Source: Niabella drilacis (lineage in GTDB: Bacteria > Bacteroidota > Bacteroidia > Chitinophagales > Chitinophagaceae). Taken from it: 64,000 nt of DNA. The notes beneath the pieces were generated by a model that had not been told where the DNA came from, did no database searches, and saw only the letters and a list, made by a program, of their open reading frames with translations. The DNA lies in the NCBI RefSeq assembly GCF_900101395.1, contig NZ_FMZO01000010.1, positions 124,001 to 188,000 of the forward strand. Reading direction: 5' to 3'. Positions 49,626 through 58,937 of the stretch are shown one piece after another (the first letter of the stretch is position 1; every line of letters begins with the position of its first letter). A program made the position numbers and the translations under genes.

Positions 49626-51347
49626 ATGACTCAAGTACCCGCCAAAGCGAAACATCACCGCTCGCTGTTTGTGTTATTTATTACCGAAATGTGGGAGCGT
49701 TTCGGATACTATTTGATGGTTGGAATTTTGTTCCTCTATCTTACCGATAATAAAACGGGTGGAAAAGGATTTGATAATAAAACGGGTGCCGACATTGTGG
49801 GCACCTTTATTGCATTAGTGTATTTAACGCCCTTTATCGGGGGACTGCTGGCCGACCGGTATCTCGGTTATATCCGGTCTATTTTTTTAGGCGGTATCCT
49901 GCTGGCAGCCGGCTATATCGGGCTGGCGATACCCGGCGATACAGCCATGTTCGTTTCACTGGGGCTGATCTGTATCGGCAATGGCTTCTTCAAACCCAAT
50001 ATTTCCACCATTCTTGGCAATATTTATAACAGGGAAGAGCTGAAGCCATTAAAAGATAATGCTTACAATATTTTCTATATGGGTGTAAACATCGGCGCCC
50101 TTTTCTGCAATTTTGCGGCAGCTTACCTGCGCAATACCTATGGCTGGGGCTATGCCTTTGCAGCCGCAGGCGTAGGGTTGATCCTTGGCCTGATCTGGCT
50201 GGCCACACAATTGAAGCATGTAAAAGAAGGCGATATTAAAAAGCCCCTGGAAAAAGAAGACATGCCGATGTCCAAGATCATGCTGTACGTATTTTTACCC
50301 GCAATCGTAGCAGCGGTCATTGGCTGGATCATTCCCGGGAACCTGTTTGGTTCTGATACCAACGACGCCTTTATGTTTGCCTGTGTGCCCGTGATCATCT
50401 TTTATGTCAACATTTGGCGCAAAGCAGCTGGATCCGATAAACGGTCGATCGGGGCCTTACTGTTCATCTTTGCCATCTCCATTATTTTCTGGACGATCTA
50501 TAACCAGAACTCTACCGGTCTCACCATCTGGGCGCAGACCTATACGGACCGTAAGGTAAGTGGCACTACCGAACAGGTTGCGGGAAAACTGGGTTTTCTT
50601 GAAAAAGTAACAGATAGCCTGCGCCAGACAGATAAGGTGGATGCCCGGTTGGTTCCTGTAACCGATACCAGCTCGGCTATACAGGCCGTAAAAGGCAAGG
50701 ACCTGCTGCTGGCCAACGGCAACCTGGCAGACTCCGCCACAAGGATCGTTCAGGTACAGGGACCGGATCCTTATTATAATAATGTACCCCCATCCGAATG
50801 GCCGCAGGGAAAAACTGAACGGCTGGCCAATACCGAACTGTTCCAGTCGATCAATCCGTTCTTTATAGTCGTACTGACCCCCATACTGGTGGGACTGCTG
50901 GTATGGCTCCGGAAAAGGCGCAGTGAGCCCACCACTTCGGCAAAATTTGGCCTGGCCCTGTTCATTTCCGGGCTTTCGGCCCTCGCGATGGTATTTGCTG
51001 TAATGTCTGTGCCTTCGGTTTACACCAATAAAACGGCGGCCTACTGGCTGTTTATCACCTATTTTGTATTTACGATCAGTGAGATCTTACTGAGCCCGAT
51101 CGGCCTGTCGTTCGTATCCAAGCTCTCCCCTCCCCGGCTTACCGCGCTGATGATGGGCGGCTGGTTCCTCTCCACCTCGCTGGGCGGAAAAGTGGCCGGT
51201 GTAATGGCCAGCCAGTGGGATCATTTTGCCGATAAGAAGATCTTCTTCCTGATCATCGCGATTGCTGCCTTTATCGGGGGCATCTGGATCTTCGCCCGGA
51301 TCAAATCATTAAATGCGATCGTAAAAGAACGGACGGGCTCGGCCTGA
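49626..51347 (+). CDS. POT-family proton-dependent oligopeptide transporter
   Basis: A 573-residue MFS peptide transporter. The N-terminus has the E(x)WERF-type motif TEMWERFGYYLMVGILFLY, then TPFIGGLLADRYLGYIRS, NIFYMGVNIGALFCNFAAAY (the PTR2 FYxxINxG signature) and a late SEILLSPIGLSFVSKLSPPR. About 14 membrane spans are present with a long hydrophilic loop near residues 285-395. It imports di- and tripeptides with protons. Promoter-like TACTTTG lies at 49595-49601. It is followed by a terminator and then by a second paralogue, so the pair is a tandem duplication with separate transcription. Confidence 0.94.
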   Translation: MTQVPAKAKHHRSLFVLFITEMWERFGYYLMVGILFLYLTDNKTGGKGFDNKTGADIVGTFIALVYLTPFIGGLLADRYLGYIRSIFLGGILLAAGYIGLAIPGDTAMFVSLGLICIGNGFFKPNISTILGNIYNREELKPLKDNAYNIFYMGVNIGALFCNFAAAYLRNTYGWGYAFAAAGVGLILGLIWLATQLKHVKEGDIKKPLEKEDMPMSKIMLYVFLPAIVAAVIGWIIPGNLFGSDTNDAFMFACVPVIIFYVNIWRKAAGSDKRSIGALLFIFAISIIFWTIYNQNSTGLTIWAQTYTDRKVSGTTEQVAGKLGFLEKVTDSLRQTDKVDARLVPVTDTSSAIQAVKGKDLLLANGNLADSATRIVQVQGPDPYYNNVPPSEWPQGKTERLANTELFQSINPFFIVVLTPILVGLLVWLRKRRSEPTTSAKFGLALFISGLSALAMVFAVMSVPSVYTNKTAAYWLFITYFVFTISEILLSPIGLSFVSKLSPPRLTALMMGGWFLSTSLGGKVAGVMASQWDHFADKKIFFLIIAIAAFIGGIWIFARIKSLNAIVKERTGSA

Positions 51348-51373
51348 TCCGCCGCTTGGCAAATAACTGTCTT

Positions 51374-51408
51374 AAAAACACGCCGTCCCTTACTGCGTGT
51401 TTTTTTTA
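51374..51408 (+). terminator. Rho-independent terminator between POT genes
   Basis: AAAAACACGC (51374-51383) pairs with GCGTGTTTTT (51395-51404) around an 11-nt loop and is followed by further T residues, 26 bp after the stop of the first POT gene. Confidence 0.85.
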
Positions 51409-51456
51409 TTTTATAAACGATCATTTGTTATCTTTCGACCCTGAAACAAATTGGTC

Positions 51457-53100
51457 ATGTGGAAAAGACATCCCCGGGCGCTGCCTTTTTTATTTTTTAG
51501 TGAGATGTGGGAGCGCTTTGGCTTCTATCTGTTACTGGGCATTTTTACGTTTTACCTGAAAGATGCCACCGGCGGCTTTGGCATGGACGAAAAAGAGTCC
51601 GCCTCCCTTTATGGCACCTTTATCGCGCTGATCTATTTTACCCCCTTCCTCGGCGGATTACTGGCCGACCGTAAAATGGGCTATTGCAATGCCATTATCA
51701 TCGGCGGGCTGCTGATGGGGGTGGGTTACTGCCTGATGAGTGTACGCTCCGTACCCATGCTGTACCTGGCCATGACCCTGATCATTATCGGCAACGGGTT
51801 CTTCAAACCCAATATCTCCACCCTGCTGGGCAATGTATATTCCACTCCCGAATACCAGGATAAAAAAGATGAAGGGTATAATATCTTTTATATGGGGATC
51901 AATCTCGGTGCCTTCATTTGTAATTTCTTCGGGGCGGCCCTTTATACCACCATTGGCTGGGGCGCCGCCTTTATTGCCGCCGGTGTAGGCATGTTCCTGG
52001 GTGTGATCATCTTCGTTATCGGTATGCGGCACTACAAATCATTCGATACCCGGAAACCACTGAAACAGGGTGATATGTCCATGAGCAAAATATTCGGGCT
52101 GGTCGTATTGCCTGCCCTGGTCTTTGGAGCGGTCGGCTACCTGATAAAGGGTGCAGACGGGGCTATTTTCGACAGCAGCAGCACAGATGCATTCATCTTT
52201 GCCTGCGTCCCGGTTGCCGTATTCTTTATTGCCCTCCTGCTCCGGAGCCCGAAAGAAGAGCGGCGCCCCATGGCGGCACTGCTTTCGATCTTCGCGGTAG
52301 TGATCTTATTCTGGGCCATCTTCAAACAGAACGGCTCCGCCCTTAACACCTGGGCCAGCCGGTACACAGAGCGGCATGTAGACGGTACCACGGGAACGGT
52401 CCTGAATGCGCTGAAACTCACAGAAACCATCCCGTATAAAAAAGATTCAGTTACCCTGCTTGATAACCAGTTCCGGAAAATAAAAGAGAACGGAACAGAG
52501 GTAAAAGGACTGGACTACCCCTCTTATTTCAAAAACATGAACCTCGCGGAAACCCCGCTGAAAGAGGGAGACCAGGTGAAGGCCTGGGCTCCATCCCTGT
52601 CGCAGTCCATCAACCCATTCTGGGTGATCGTACTCACCCCCCTGCTGGTGGCCTTTTTTACCTGGCTTCGCCGGAAAGGAAAAGAGCCCTCCACGCCGTC
52701 CAAAATAGCCCTGGGCCTGTTGGTCTCAGCAATGTCGGTACTCGTGATGATCTTTGCGGTGAAAGCCGGAAACAACGGCGCCGAAAAAGTAAGCATCTGG
52801 TGGCTGGTGGGCAGTTATGGTATTATTACCATCGGGGAACTTTTTTTGAGCCCCATGGGATTGTCGCTGGTATCCAAATTAAGCCCGGTGCGTATTACCT
52901 CCCTTATGATGGGCGGCTGGTTCCTCGCCATCTCCATCGGCAACAAGCTCAGCGGTATCCTTTCCAGCAAATGGGATGAGTATACCAATAAAGAAAGCTA
53001 TTTTTGGTTGAATTTCGTATTGCTTTTTGGTGCGGCATTGTTCCTTTTTGCCATTTTAAAATGGCTGAACAGGGTAATGAAGGAGAAGGGGGTGGTATAA
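51457..53100 (+). CDS. POT-family oligopeptide transporter, second copy
   Basis: A 547-residue paralogue of the preceding transporter, starting at the ATG giving MWKRHPRALPFLFFSEMWER (an in-frame TTG lies 6 bp upstream). The same signatures are present: SEMWERFGFYLLLGIFTFYL, GGLLADRKMGYCNA, NIFYMGINLGAFICNFFGAA and GELFLSPMGLSLVSKLSPVR. The loop around 290-390 is divergent from the first copy, suggesting different substrate handling. It ends 63 bp before the OPT transporter gene, so peptide uptake is the shared theme. Confidence 0.94.
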   Translation: MWKRHPRALPFLFFSEMWERFGFYLLLGIFTFYLKDATGGFGMDEKESASLYGTFIALIYFTPFLGGLLADRKMGYCNAIIIGGLLMGVGYCLMSVRSVPMLYLAMTLIIIGNGFFKPNISTLLGNVYSTPEYQDKKDEGYNIFYMGINLGAFICNFFGAALYTTIGWGAAFIAAGVGMFLGVIIFVIGMRHYKSFDTRKPLKQGDMSMSKIFGLVVLPALVFGAVGYLIKGADGAIFDSSSTDAFIFACVPVAVFFIALLLRSPKEERRPMAALLSIFAVVILFWAIFKQNGSALNTWASRYTERHVDGTTGTVLNALKLTETIPYKKDSVTLLDNQFRKIKENGTEVKGLDYPSYFKNMNLAETPLKEGDQVKAWAPSLSQSINPFWVIVLTPLLVAFFTWLRRKGKEPSTPSKIALGLLVSAMSVLVMIFAVKAGNNGAEKVSIWWLVGSYGIITIGELFLSPMGLSLVSKLSPVRITSLMMGGWFLAISIGNKLSGILSSKWDEYTNKESYFWLNFVLLFGAALFLFAILKWLNRVMKEKGVV

Positions 53101-53163
53101 AACGAACGCAGGAGCAGCAGCAGCAACTGATAACAAATCCGCAATCATTTTTTAAGTATATCT

Positions 53164-55209
53164 ATGCAGGAAACAAAATCTTCATTTAAGCCCTTTGTGC
53201 CGGACGACGCGCGCATGGCGGAGTTTACATTAAAGTCAGTACTTACCGGTGCTGCCTTTGGGATCATTTTTGGTGCAGCTACCGTTTACCTGGCATTAAA
53301 GGCCGGGCTTACCGTATCGGCCTCCATTCCCATTGCGGTGATTGCCATCACCCTCGGCCGAAAGTTTTTAAAGACCACCATTCTTGAAAACAACATCATA
53401 CAAACCACCGGTTCCGCAGGGGAGAGTATTGCAGCAGGCGTGGTATTTACCCTGCCGGGTTTTTTATTCTTAAGCGATGGCAGCGGCGAACATTTTTTTA
53501 ATTATATGACCATCCTTACCCTGGCCATTATCGGGGGTATATTGGGAACCCTGATGATGATCCCGCTCCGGAAGTCGCTGATCGTAAACGAACACAAAAC
53601 CCTGCCCTACCCGGAAGGAACGGCCTGTGCCGATGTACTGAAAGCGGGGGAAAAGGGTGGAAATTTTGCCAAAACCGCTTTCTGGGGGCTCGGCTTTGCT
53701 TTCGTATATGCGGTATTGCAAAAAATCATACATGTAATTGCAGAAACCCCTGCGTTTATAACCAAACAAACCAATAAGTTCTTTCCTTCTGCCAAAGTAA
53801 GCGGGGAGATCACCCCGGAGTACCTGGGGGTGGGCTATATCATCGGGCCAAAGATCGCGGGTGTACTGGTAGCCGGCGGTGTACTGGCCTGGCTGGTGCT
53901 GATCCCACTTTTGTCATCCGTAGTAGCGCCGGACCTGATCGCCAGCCAGCTGGTAAAGCTGGGCTACCTGGCCGATATCGGTACTGCAGGCGGCAAGGGT
54001 GGCTGGGATCCCGTAGCCAAAACATTTGATGACTTTTCCGCTGCCGTTTATTATGCTTATATCCGCCAGATCGGGGCGGGTGCTGTAGCAGCTGGTGGTT
54101 TTATCACGCTGATCAAAACGATCCCCACCATTGTTTCCTCCTTTAAAGGCAGCCTGGGTTCCATCAAAGGCGGCGCCGCAGCAGCAACTTCGGTTAAACG
54201 GACCGAGCGGGACCTGAGCATGAAAGTAGTGGTACTGGGGAGCCTGGGTCTGGTGATCCTGATCGCCCTGTTGCCACAGATACCGGGACATACCATTCTG
54301 CAAAAATTACTGATCGGCATCCTGGTGGTGATCTTTGGCGCCTTCTTCGTAACCGTTTCTTCCCGCATTGTTGGCCTGATCGGGTCTTCGAATAACCCGA
54401 TCAGCGGTATGACCATTGCTACACTGATGGGTACCTGCCTGATCTTTATTGCCGTAGGCTGGAGCGGAAAAGCCTATGAGCCCATGGCCCTGGTAGTGGG
54501 CGGGCTGATCTGTATTGCCGCCGCTAATGCCGGTGCTACTTCACAGGATCTTAAAACCGGCTACATCGTGGGTGCTACGCCCAAGTACCAGCAGCTGGCC
54601 TTGTTTGTAGGGGTGATCGTTTCCTCTATTGTGATCGGTCTTACAGTAAATTTCCTGGATAAACCCACGGCAGATATGGTAGCGAAAGGCGTAACACAAC
54701 ACGCGATTGGTTCAGAATATTATCCTGCACCACAGGGCACTTTGATGGCTACCCTGGCAAGAGGGATCCTTTCCTTCAACCTCGACTGGCAGTTTGTACT
54801 GGTCGGCGTATTTATTGCTATTGTACTGGAGCTTTGCGGCGTAAAATCCCTGAGCTTTGCGGTGGGTGCCTACCTGCCGCTGTCTACCACATTGCCCATC
54901 TTCATCGGCGGGTTGATCCGCGGTGCCGTGGATAAAAAAGCCGGGAAGGCTGCAAACCCTGAAGAAGAAGAATTGGGCAGGGGCAATCTTTTTGCTACCG
55001 GTCTGGTGGCCGGTGGTGCAGTAGCTGGTGTGGTGATTGCCATTCTTTCCGGTTTTGATGGCCCTGCCGCCGCCTTAAAAGCAGTAAATGCTGAACATGG
55101 CCTCAGTGCCGCACTGGGAGAAGGTGGCTATTATGTATTGGGCACACTGGCCTTTGCCACTATGGCCTTTGTATTATACCGTGTAGGTCTTTCCAGGAAC
55201 AAGGAATAA
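53164..55209 (+). CDS. OPT/YSL-family oligopeptide transporter
   Basis: A 681-residue membrane protein of the OPT family with about 15-16 spans. Family features include the EFTLKSVLTGAAFGIIFGAA start, the NIIQTTGSAGESIAAGVVFT conserved segment, LPYPEGTACADVLKAGE and a late AVGAYLPLSTTLPIFIGGLI. OPT proteins import tetra- to larger peptides or metal-siderophore complexes. It follows the two POT genes on the same strand and is followed by a hairpin terminator, giving a three-transporter peptide uptake cluster. Confidence 0.95.
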   Translation: MQETKSSFKPFVPDDARMAEFTLKSVLTGAAFGIIFGAATVYLALKAGLTVSASIPIAVIAITLGRKFLKTTILENNIIQTTGSAGESIAAGVVFTLPGFLFLSDGSGEHFFNYMTILTLAIIGGILGTLMMIPLRKSLIVNEHKTLPYPEGTACADVLKAGEKGGNFAKTAFWGLGFAFVYAVLQKIIHVIAETPAFITKQTNKFFPSAKVSGEITPEYLGVGYIIGPKIAGVLVAGGVLAWLVLIPLLSSVVAPDLIASQLVKLGYLADIGTAGGKGGWDPVAKTFDDFSAAVYYAYIRQIGAGAVAAGGFITLIKTIPTIVSSFKGSLGSIKGGAAAATSVKRTERDLSMKVVVLGSLGLVILIALLPQIPGHTILQKLLIGILVVIFGAFFVTVSSRIVGLIGSSNNPISGMTIATLMGTCLIFIAVGWSGKAYEPMALVVGGLICIAAANAGATSQDLKTGYIVGATPKYQQLALFVGVIVSSIVIGLTVNFLDKPTADMVAKGVTQHAIGSEYYPAPQGTLMATLARGILSFNLDWQFVLVGVFIAIVLELCGVKSLSFAVGAYLPLSTTLPIFIGGLIRGAVDKKAGKAANPEEEELGRGNLFATGLVAGGAVAGVVIAILSGFDGPAAALKAVNAEHGLSAALGEGGYYVLGTLAFATMAFVLYRVGLSRNKE

Positions 55210-55301
55210 TACGAGGTTCATTTTACGCAACGATGCAAGGTTGCAATGAAGCAACGATTTATTGAACGCGTAATCTTCATTTTATTTTACAACACCAGAA
55301 G

Positions 55302-55336
55302 TCACTCCTGTTTTAAATGGGAGTGATTTTTTTTTA
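55302..55336 (+). terminator. Rho-independent terminator after OPT gene
   Basis: TCACTCC (55302-55308) pairs with GGAGTGA (55320-55326), followed by a run of T residues from 55327. It lies about 93 bp downstream of the OPT stop codon. Confidence 0.75.
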
Positions 55337-55404
55337 GGTTTGATTTCTGCTGACATATAGCTGTCAGCGCTGTGTATTTTCTTTGTATGATCAAAATATG
55401 AATC

Positions 55405-56028
55405 ATGGAAAAACTGGATCTTGCAAGACAGTACCGGCACTATTTTACGGCGAAGCCGGAACCGGCACTGGTAACGATCGAAGCCGCCCAATTCCTTTCC
55501 ATTACCGGCAAGGGCGATCCCTCCGGCGCATCCTTTAAAAAACATATTGAAGCCTTGTACAGCACTGCATATAGGCTTAAGTTCGCCTGTAAGGCCCGCA
55601 ACAAGGACTTCGTGGTTTCCAAACTGGAAGGGCTCTGGTGGTTTGACGAAAGCCGGTTCAACGTGCAAACAGCTGCTGAGGCTTCGCAGAAAGTACCCCG
55701 GAGCGAATGGGAATACCGCCTGCTGATACGGCTACCCGGTTTCATCACTAAAAAAGACGTGCAGGAAAGCCAGGCTGCGGTACTTTTAAAGAAGCAACTC
55801 ATCGATGTTCAGTTCCTCGAATTATTCCATATGGAAGAAGGTCTTTGTGTGCAATTGCTGCACCGGGGGCCTTTTGCCACAGAACCGGAATCGCTGGAAA
55901 AGATCACTGCATTTATGAATGTGCAGAATCTCACCCGGAATGGGGTGCACCATGAGATCTATCTATCTGATTTTAATAAAACAGCACCGGAAAATCTGAA
56001 AACGATCCTCAGAGAACCGGTGCAATAA
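55405..56028 (+). CDS. GyrI-like small-molecule-binding domain protein
   Basis: A 207-residue soluble protein fitting the GyrI-like/SHS2 ligand-binding fold: strand PALVTIEAAQFLSITGKGDP at the start, FKKHIEALYSTAYRLKF helix, the GLWWFDES turn, a second strand-helix repeat (YRLLIRLPGFITKKDVQES) and the C-terminal VCVQLLHRGPF-like strand (LCVQLLHRGPFATEPESLEK). Proteins of this kind bind hydrophobic small molecules. It begins 196 bp after the OPT gene and ends 7 bp before the convergent esterase gene. The ligand is unknown. Confidence 0.83.
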   Translation: MEKLDLARQYRHYFTAKPEPALVTIEAAQFLSITGKGDPSGASFKKHIEALYSTAYRLKFACKARNKDFVVSKLEGLWWFDESRFNVQTAAEASQKVPRSEWEYRLLIRLPGFITKKDVQESQAAVLLKKQLIDVQFLELFHMEEGLCVQLLHRGPFATEPESLEKITAFMNVQNLTRNGVHHEIYLSDFNKTAPENLKTILREPVQ

Positions 56029-56034
56029 CCGTTC

Positions 56035-56862
56035 TCAATTGCCGGGTATATTCTTTTTATTGAAAAAATCGCTGAAGAACAGCAGCTGGTATTGGATGGC
56101 ATTCTGCCAATAGGCCCAGTCATGCCCGCCGGGAGAGGTCATATAGCTGTGCGGAATTTTCAACCGCACCATTTTTTCGTGAAGTGCGTTGTTCGTTTCG
56201 TAAAAGAAATCATCCACCCCGCAATCAAAGATAATGGCTACTGAATCGCGCGGATATTTTTCAATCGCGTCCGCCACGGTGATCTCCTTCCAGTCGAAAC
56301 CGGCGGCATCCGGATCGCCGATCCATGTTTTAATGCCCCATTTTTCTGCAAACGGCTTTATGTCCACACCGCCGCTCATGCTGCCGCAGGCCCCGAAGGT
56401 AGCGGCATGCCGAAGCCCCAGAAACAAGCCGCCATGGCCGCCCATACTTAAACCCGTAATGGCCCTGCCAAAGCGGCTTTTTTGTGTTTTATAATGCGCA
56501 TCTATATAACCGGGTACTTCCGTGCCGATATAGGTTTCATACTGCATGGCCGGGTTCATGCGGCTGTTAAAGTACCAGCTGTTCTTACTGCCGTCCGGAC
56601 AAACAATCAGCAACTGGTAACGATCGGCATGCGCCTTCAGTTCCGGCACACGAATGATCCAGTTCGCATACCAGCCATCATAACCATGCAGCAGATAAAC
56701 CACTGGAAAGTGCTTCCCCTCCTGGTAATACTGTGGCAGTATGACCACGCAATTCGAACTCCTTTTCATCGCTTTGCTATAGATACTTACCGTGTCAACA
56801 GTAGCCGCATTTAAAAAACCGGCGCTCCAAAGCAATAGCAGCAGGGAAATAGCCTTTCTCAT
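56035..56862 (-). CDS. Exported alpha/beta-hydrolase, esterase family
   Basis: A 275-residue protein with a Sec signal peptide (MRKAISLLLLLWSAGFLNAA). The esterase-D-like core has the oxyanion region VVYLLHGYDGWYANWI, nucleophile Ser139 in GLSMGGHGG, acid in FDCGVDD (217/218) and His247 in GGHDWAYW, all in the right order. This group includes feruloyl/acetyl esterases and trehalose mycolyltransferase-like enzymes; here an extracytoplasmic carbohydrate esterase is likely, given the neighbouring sugar enzymes. The start ATG is clear; the next minus-strand gene lies 56 bp upstream. Confidence 0.88.
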   Translation of the reverse strand: MRKAISLLLLLWSAGFLNAATVDTVSIYSKAMKRSSNCVVILPQYYQEGKHFPVVYLLHGYDGWYANWIIRVPELKAHADRYQLLIVCPDGSKNSWYFNSRMNPAMQYETYIGTEVPGYIDAHYKTQKSRFGRAITGLSMGGHGGLFLGLRHAATFGACGSMSGGVDIKPFAEKWGIKTWIGDPDAAGFDWKEITVADAIEKYPRDSVAIIFDCGVDDFFYETNNALHEKMVRLKIPHSYMTSPGGHDWAYWQNAIQYQLLFFSDFFNKKNIPGN

Positions 56863-56918
56863 TTTTATTGATTTTTTGAGAAGGTGTATATAAAAAAAAG
56901 GAAGTGGTCCGTCCTTTG

Positions 56919-57833
56919 CTACATAAACGCATCCGATTCCCTGTACGCTGCAATCAGCCGGTCCTCGCCTGCTTTGCCCGGTTGCGAGATGCCATGCTCC
57001 ATTCCCAAAACACCTTTATAGCCCTTTTTATTCAGCCATTTAAACACATTCTTGTAGTTGATCTCTCCTGTTGTTGGCTCCTGCCTGCCGGGGTTGTCGC
57101 CGATCTGGATATAAGCGATCTCACTCCAGGTCAGTTCCATATTTTTAATAAGATTGCCTTCATTCTTCTGCATATGATAAATATCATACAGGATCTTACA
57201 GGAAGGGCTGTTTACGCCTCTGCAGATCTCATAAGTCTGGGCCGAAGTGCGCAGGAACAGATCCGGCGAATCACTGAGCGGCTCCAGCACCATCACGATC
57301 CCGTGCGGCTCAAAGATCTCTGCTCCTCTCCGCAAGGCGTCAATCACATTCCCTGTTTGCACCTCAACCGGAAGGTGACGTGCAAAATCGCCCGGAACAA
57401 CGGTCACCCATTTGGCATTACACCGCTTGGCAATCTCTACCGACTTCCTGCAGCCATCCAGAAAAATATCAAGATGTTCCTGTTTATTTAACGCCAGGGT
57501 ATTGGCACCGTTACCACCTTTGGGCACTACAAAAACGCCCATCCGCATATTCAGCTTAGCCAGCGTTTCCCCGATCTTTGATTGCATTTCCGGGGTTCTC
57601 CCAGGCATGCCATTGTCTTCAATGGAACGGAAACCCTTATCATACATATATTTTATCTGATCGATAAAATCCTTTCCCGCGCTGTTGGCAAACATGCCAT
57701 CATGCGGAGCATAGTCCATATTAAAGGTCTTGTCGGCCTTCAGCTCTTTTACGGGTTGTCCCCATAAGCCCGTACCCAGGCCAAGCGCGCTCATCGTTAG
57801 TACATTGTTCTTTACGAAATTTCTTCGATTCAT
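56919..57833 (-). CDS. Tat-exported hydroxypyruvate isomerase-like TIM barrel
   Basis: A 304-residue xylose-isomerase-like TIM-barrel protein with a twin-arginine signal (NRRNFVKNNVLTMSALGLG). Core motifs include GVFVVPKGGNG, VTVVPGDFARH, the Glu in MVLEPLSDSPDLFL, CKILYDIYHMQKNEGNL and the final VLGMEHGISQPGK, giving the Glu/Asp/His/Glu metal site of hydroxypyruvate isomerase relatives. Export and proximity to a Tat-signal Gfo/Idh/MocA oxidoreductase suggest periplasmic processing of an oxidised sugar. It diverges from the FGE-like gene. Confidence 0.87.
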   Translation of the reverse strand: MNRRNFVKNNVLTMSALGLGTGLWGQPVKELKADKTFNMDYAPHDGMFANSAGKDFIDQIKYMYDKGFRSIEDNGMPGRTPEMQSKIGETLAKLNMRMGVFVVPKGGNGANTLALNKQEHLDIFLDGCRKSVEIAKRCNAKWVTVVPGDFARHLPVEVQTGNVIDALRRGAEIFEPHGIVMVLEPLSDSPDLFLRTSAQTYEICRGVNSPSCKILYDIYHMQKNEGNLIKNMELTWSEIAYIQIGDNPGRQEPTTGEINYKNVFKWLNKKGYKGVLGMEHGISQPGKAGEDRLIAAYRESDAFM

Positions 57834-57965
57834 TGTGGCAATTTTTTTTCGAACTAAAAATAGGAAACTTTAGTATTTATAAAAAAGATTTGGCAATTAT
57901 TTTCATTTTATGATATTTTGTTCCGGAATAATTGTCAAATTGAAATTTTACTTAACTTCGGAACG

Positions 57966-58913
57966 ATGAAAAAATTGATTGTAGCAGTTTTGCTTTGCTC
58001 AGGGGCTGGAATTGTGGTAGCCCAGGAAAAAAAAGATGCAGGTTTTCAAAAATATGAACAGGACATACCGGGCTCCTCTGTAAAATTTACAATGGTGCCC
58101 ATTCCTGCCGGGTCCTTCAAAATGGGAAACAGCTCGGGAGATGCCGATGAAAAACCGCCGGTTACCGTAAAGCTCGATGCATTTTATATGGGCGCCCACG
58201 AGGTAAGTTTTGACGAGTACGCCCTTTTTCAAAACGACGAAAGCCTGGGACAGAATGTAGATGCAGATGCCGTTACAAGACCCACTCCTCCTTATATTGA
58301 TCTTACACTGGGCATGGGGAAAGAAGGCGGGTTCCCGGCCAACAGTATGCAGCAACGGGCCGCTGTTATGTACTGCAAGTGGCTCTATACAAAAACGGGG
58401 GTATTTTACCGACTGCCTACCGAAGCCGAATGGGAATATGCTGCCCGCGCAGGCTCTGCAACACCTTATTTCTTTGGTACGGACCCCAAACAGCTGGATG
58501 ATTATGCCTGGTACGCAAAGAACAGTGAGGATAAATATCATAAGATCGGTCTGAAAAAGCCTAACCCCTGGGGGCTCTATGACATTTATGGAAATGTGGC
58601 CGAATGGGTGCTGGATCAATACCAGGCAGATTATTATAAAACACTGGGCAAAGGAGCGGCCAACCCAGCCCGGTTACCCCAATCCCGGAATCCACGTATT
58701 GTAAGAGGTGGCAACTATAAAGATGACGCTGCGTCCCTGCGCAGTTCCAACCGGACCGAATCCGATCCCATATGGAACCGCCGCGACCCGCAGATACCCA
58801 AAAGCAAATGGTGGAATGCGGATGCCCCTTTTGTTGGTTTCAGGCTGGTACGGCCAGCTAAACAGCCCAGTGCGGAAGAAATTGAAAAGTTTTTCTCAAC
58901 ATATATTTTATAA
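57966..58913 (+). CDS. Exported FGE-sulfatase-fold protein without catalytic cysteines
   Basis: A 315-residue protein with a Sec signal peptide (MKKLIVAVLLCSGAGIVVAQ), starting at the ATG at 57966 rather than a longer upstream frame. It has the formylglycine-generating-enzyme fold: VPIPAGSFKMGNSSGDADEK, the YRLPTEAEWEYAARAG core, NPWGLYDIYGNVAEWVLDQ and the final GFRLVRP. In true FGE the GG segment carries catalytic cysteines; here it reads RGGNYKDDAASLRSSNR with none. It is therefore more likely a binding or structural GldK/GldJ-like protein than a sulfatase activator. A TAACTTCG element (57952-57959) lies just before the start. Confidence 0.85.
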   Translation: MKKLIVAVLLCSGAGIVVAQEKKDAGFQKYEQDIPGSSVKFTMVPIPAGSFKMGNSSGDADEKPPVTVKLDAFYMGAHEVSFDEYALFQNDESLGQNVDADAVTRPTPPYIDLTLGMGKEGGFPANSMQQRAAVMYCKWLYTKTGVFYRLPTEAEWEYAARAGSATPYFFGTDPKQLDDYAWYAKNSEDKYHKIGLKKPNPWGLYDIYGNVAEWVLDQYQADYYKTLGKGAANPARLPQSRNPRIVRGGNYKDDAASLRSSNRTESDPIWNRRDPQIPKSKWWNADAPFVGFRLVRPAKQPSAEEIEKFFSTYIL

Positions 58914-58937
58914 TTTCTAGCGATTAAATACCATATC

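Noticed and set aside
49518-49658. N-terminal extension of PurD by 47 residues
   Set aside because: PurD proteins begin with the MKILVLGSGGREHA strand; the extension shows no similarity and overlaps the divergent promoter region and the start of the POT gene.
55227-55258. GCAACGAT repeated at 55227 and 55251 after the OPT gene
   Set aside because: Only two 8-bp copies, likely chance, with no regular array.
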